Positions 61,790 to 64,000 of a stretch of DNA of 64,000 nt are shown here, piece after piece. The stretch's first letter is position 1; each line of letters starts with the position of its first letter. The stretch lies in assembly GCF_008477545.1 (NCBI RefSeq), contig NZ_VORA01000001.1:1860001-1924000 (forward strand). Direction: 5' to 3'. The notes below the pieces were generated by a model that worked only from the letters and a program-made list of their open reading frames with translations, was not told the origin of the DNA and ran no database searches. A program made the position numbers and the translations under genes. This stretch comes from Roseibium aestuarii (lineage in GTDB: Bacteria > Pseudomonadota > Alphaproteobacteria > Rhizobiales > Stappiaceae).

Positions 61790-62629
61790 ATGAAAATTCG
61801 AACCGCAACGCCCGAGGATGTCGATCTTCTGGTCTCCTGGGCCGCACGCGAGGGCTGGAACCCGGGATCGGACGATGGCGCGGCCTTTCTTGCCGCAGAC
61901 CCTGAGGGTTTTCTGGTCGGATGTCTGGAAGCCGAGCCGGTGACCGGCATCTCGGCCGTCCGCTACGGCGACGACTTCGGCTTCATCGGCTTCTACATCT
62001 GCGCGCCCGACCATCGCGGTCAGGGCCACGGCCGGGCCCTGTGGACCGCGGCGATGGATCGTCTGGGCAACCGCACGGTCGGCCTCGACGGGGTCGTCGA
62101 CCAGCAGGACAATTACCGCAAGTCCGGCTTCACGCTGACCCACCGCAACATCCGCCAGAGCGGGCTCTCCACGGTGGACGCGCCCGCCGATCCGCGCCTG
62201 ACGCTTGCCGGCAAGGGCATGCTGCCCGCGCTGCGCGCGATGGACAGGCAGTTCTTCGGCTTCGACCGGACAGCCTTCCTCGAGGCCTGGCTGGACCCGA
62301 TGGCGGACACCCGCAAGTCCTTCGCCGTGGTGGAAGACGGGACGCTTCAGGGCTTCGGCACCATCCGCCAGTGCGAGGACGGGTACAAGATCGGCCCGCT
62401 CTTCGCGCAGACGCCGGAAGTCGCGGACCTGCTGTTCCGGGCCCTTGCCGGGCAGGTGAAGGGCCAGACGGTCATCCTCGACACGCCTGAGCCCAACGCG
62501 GCCGCCCTGGCGCTCGCCGAACGCCACGACCTTTCCCCCGTGTTCGAGACCGCGCGCATGTATCGCGGTCAGGCTCCCGACCTGCCGCTGGCGCGGATTT
62601 TCGGGATCACCACCTTCGAACTGGGCTGA
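61790..62629 (+). CDS. GNAT-family acetyltransferase with C-terminal second domain
   Basis: 279 residues. The N-terminal GNAT domain (~1-130) starts MKIRTATPEDVDLLVSWAAR, with acetyl-CoA loop motif HRGQGHGRALWTAAMDRLGN (the Q/R-x-x-G-x-G/A signature is RGQGHGRA) and DNYRKSGFTLTHR as the common C-terminal block. The second half (~135-275) is the degenerate GNAT-like domain seen in the YitH/Acetyltransf_18 group (KSFAVVEDGTLQGFGTIRQC, IGPLFAQTPEVADLLFRALA). The substrate is unknown. G+C returns to the genome level here. It converges on the ornithine-cyclodeaminase gene with a 9-base gap. Confidence 0.9.
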   Translation: MKIRTATPEDVDLLVSWAAREGWNPGSDDGAAFLAADPEGFLVGCLEAEPVTGISAVRYGDDFGFIGFYICAPDHRGQGHGRALWTAAMDRLGNRTVGLDGVVDQQDNYRKSGFTLTHRNIRQSGLSTVDAPADPRLTLAGKGMLPALRAMDRQFFGFDRTAFLEAWLDPMADTRKSFAVVEDGTLQGFGTIRQCEDGYKIGPLFAQTPEVADLLFRALAGQVKGQTVILDTPEPNAAALALAERHDLSPVFETARMYRGQAPDLPLARIFGITTFELG

Positions 62630-62638
62630 AGCGTGCCC

Positions 62639-63586
62639 TCAGGCGCGACTGGCCACCTCATAGGCCAGAATGGCCGCTGCCAGATCCTCAAGCGCCGCAC
62701 CGACCGACTTGAAGAGCGTGATCTCCTCTGCGCTTCGCCGGCCACTCACATCGCCCCGGGCAAGCCCGAAGAGGTCGCCGCAGATCGCCTCGCGGGTGAG
62801 TGCGCCGCTCGCCAGCGGCTGGGTGATGTCGCCGCCTTCCTTCGTCGCCCCGGCAAGCGTGTCCACATAGACCTTCGCCCGGCGGACCGCCTCGTCATCG
62901 CTTTCCCGCATGGAAGGCTTGAAGGCCCCGACCAGATCCACATGGGTGCCCGGCCGCAGCCAAGCGCCGCGGATCAGCGGATCGATGGAGAGGGTGGCCG
63001 CGCTGACGATATCGGCCTGCCCAACGGCGCCTTCCAGATCGTCGCTCGCCTCCACGGCGACCCCGTGCAGATCTGCCATGCGCCGCGCGAAGGCTTGCGT
63101 GCGCTCCAGCGACCGGCCGCAGACCGTTACCCGGGTGATCGGCCGCACAGCCCGGTGAGCGGCAATGAGGTTCTCCACCACACGCCCCGTGCCCGCCAGC
63201 ACCAGATGGGCGGCATCCTCGCGGGCCAGATAGCGCGCGGCAAGCGCGGAGGCCGCCGCCGTGCGGCGGGCCGTCAGCTCGCCCCCGTCGATCAGGGCCA
63301 GCATTTCCCCCGTCTGGCCCGACGACAGCAGCACCTGCGCCGCGATGGCCGGAAGTCCGCGATCCGCATTGCCCGGCACCACATTGACGATCTTCACCGC
63401 CGAATAACGCCCCGGCACCCAGGCGGGCATGAGCAGCAGGGTCGCATCCGCCTCGCCGGGCACAGCCATGTCATGATGATGGCGCACCGGCATCTCGCAG
63501 CCGGAAAGGAACATCGCATCAAGGGCGGTGATCAGGCGATCGAAGGGCAGCGCGTCGCGGGTCTGCTCGGCGGAGAGCAACAGCAT
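62639..63586 (-). CDS. Ornithine cyclodeaminase / mu-crystallin family protein
   Basis: NAD(P)-dependent enzyme of 315 residues. Members either deaminate ornithine to proline or reduce cyclic imino acids (pyrroline- or piperideine-2-carboxylate) or interconvert alanine. Conserved blocks are MPVRHHHDMAVPGEADATLL, VKIVNVVPGNADRGLPAIAA, SALAARYLAREDA, the nucleotide site GTGRVVENLIAAHRAV (Arg where GTG[AV]Q is usual), and DIVSAATLSIDPLI. The ATG at 63586 has AAGGAG before it. The neighbouring branched-chain ABC transporter gene livF is 146 bases upstream with a terminator between. Confidence 0.88.
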   Translation of the reverse strand: MLLLSAEQTRDALPFDRLITALDAMFLSGCEMPVRHHHDMAVPGEADATLLLMPAWVPGRYSAVKIVNVVPGNADRGLPAIAAQVLLSSGQTGEMLALIDGGELTARRTAAASALAARYLAREDAAHLVLAGTGRVVENLIAAHRAVRPITRVTVCGRSLERTQAFARRMADLHGVAVEASDDLEGAVGQADIVSAATLSIDPLIRGAWLRPGTHVDLVGAFKPSMRESDDEAVRRAKVYVDTLAGATKEGGDITQPLASGALTREAICGDLFGLARGDVSGRRSAEEITLFKSVGAALEDLAAAILAYEVASRA

Positions 63587-63674
63587 GGGGAATGACTCCT
63601 TGTTCTTTCAAGGAGATGGTTAGCATGCCGGGGGCCTCTGGCAAGCCTGCGGCAGCATTCAGGTGGCGCAAATG

Positions 63675-63703
63675 CGAAAAGGCCGGCACCCATGGCACCG
63701 GCC
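63675..63703 (-). terminator. Terminator after livF
   Basis: On the minus strand GGCCGG...CCGGCC (63680-63703, 6-bp outer stem with further pairing inside) followed by TTTTCGC. It lies 30 bases past the livF stop. Confidence 0.6.
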
Positions 63704-63732
63704 TCCCCTTGTTTCATGCTGCGGTCCTGCCG

Positions 63733-64000
63733 TCAGATGGCCAGATACTCCTGGCGCAGCTGGGCATTGTCGAGAACCTCCTGAGCGGTGCCGTCGAAGA
63801 CGACCTCGCCCATGTCGAGGATCACGGCCCTGTCCGCCAGATGGAGCGCCGCCACCGCATTCTGCTCCACGATGATCGTGGTGATGCCGAGCTCCTTCAC
63901 CCCTTCGAGGATCCGCTCGATTTCCTGAACGATCACTGGGGCCAGGCCTTCATAGGGCTCGTCGAGGAGCAGCAGCTTGATGTCCCGGGCGAGCACCCGG
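63733..64000 (-). CDS. livF: Branched-chain amino-acid ABC transporter ATP-binding protein, C-terminal part
   Basis: The gene runs off the end of the window; only the last ~88 residues are seen. They contain Walker B LLLLDEPYEGLAPVIVQEIE, the H-loop region IIVEQN and the LivF-type ending DRAVILDMGEVVFDGTAQEV. EPYEGLAP, where most have EPSLGLAP, suggests the urea/branched-chain subgroup, but the full protein is needed. Other liv genes are expected beyond 64000. Confidence 0.88.
   Translation of the reverse strand, partial: RVLARDIKLLLLDEPYEGLAPVIVQEIERILEGVKELGITTIIVEQNAVAALHLADRAVILDMGEVVFDGTAQEVLDNAQLRQEYLAI

Overview
The window is a 64 kb piece of a G+C-rich alphaproteobacterial chromosome. 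The gene order pcm-tolC-popZ-valS, the Aap general amino-acid transporter, an NDUFS4-type complex I subunit, HmuTUV haem uptake, aerobic (CobN-type) cobalamin genes and a ChrR/sigma-E type promoter all point to Alphaproteobacteria, most likely Hyphomicrobiales (Stappiaceae-like), although the genus cannot be fixed from the sequence alone. Coding density is high, most intergenic gaps are short, and long antisense open frames are common because of base composition; they are left out.

Layout. 1-5.5 kb (minus): valS (5' part), popZ, tolC and pcm, each followed by a recognisable hairpin terminator. 6-7.4 kb: tRNA-Cys, a glutathione S-transferase and a small unknown protein. 7.5-18.4 kb: late cobalamin genes. 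cobC-cobD run on the plus strand; cobU-cobW-cobN-cobO, then a GNAT gene and cobQ, run on the minus strand behind a well-preserved cobalamin riboswitch (18171-18399). 18.7-19.4 kb: two identical tRNA-Asn genes and cutA. 20-23 kb: hmuTUV. 23-28 kb: two exported proteins of unknown function flanking a 1013-residue multi-PAS protein with a degenerate GGDEF domain.

28.2-34 kb: a set that looks like a sigma-E/ChrR stress island. A textbook TGATCC-N18-TAAG promoter drives a flavoprotein, a DUF1365 protein and a cyclopropane-fatty-acid-synthase-type methyltransferase. Facing it are a short-chain dehydrogenase and a ChrR-like cupin protein, itself preceded by a near-consensus copy of the same promoter, but with no sigma factor gene next to it and with most zinc ligands of its anti-sigma domain replaced. 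34-41 kb (plus): cysK, cardiolipin synthase, LysE exporter, AlaX-type editing protein, sseA, and an OmpA-like protein. 41-45.6 kb (minus): aapJQMP. 46-51.3 kb: metC, then a minus-strand cluster (GT39, PAP2 phosphatase, GT2, LAB_N protein) that reads as a lipid A or lipid-carrier modification operon. 51.5-53 kb: a cyclic-nucleotide-type phosphodiesterase and a CAP-domain lipoprotein.

53.1-55.4 kb is the least ordinary stretch: an apparent small RNA gene on the minus strand with its own sigma-70 promoter and terminator, about 1.1 kb without a credible gene, a small unknown protein whose terminator has been tandemly duplicated, and several palindromic repeats. One of these repeats has the same architecture as a 108-bp element inserted in frame in cobN. 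55.4-64 kb: tRNA-Arg, complex I subunit, small unknown genes, tRNA-Pro, DUF192 protein, double cold-shock protein, sirtuin, glyoxalase, tRNA-Glu followed by a lower-G+C acyltransferase gene, a GNAT protein, an ornithine-cyclodeaminase family protein, and the 3' end of livF.

The most promising leads are the orphan, zinc-ligand-poor ChrR with its linked lipid-modification genes, the unannotated small RNA at 53.1-53.25 kb, and the mobile palindromic element that has become part of CobN.
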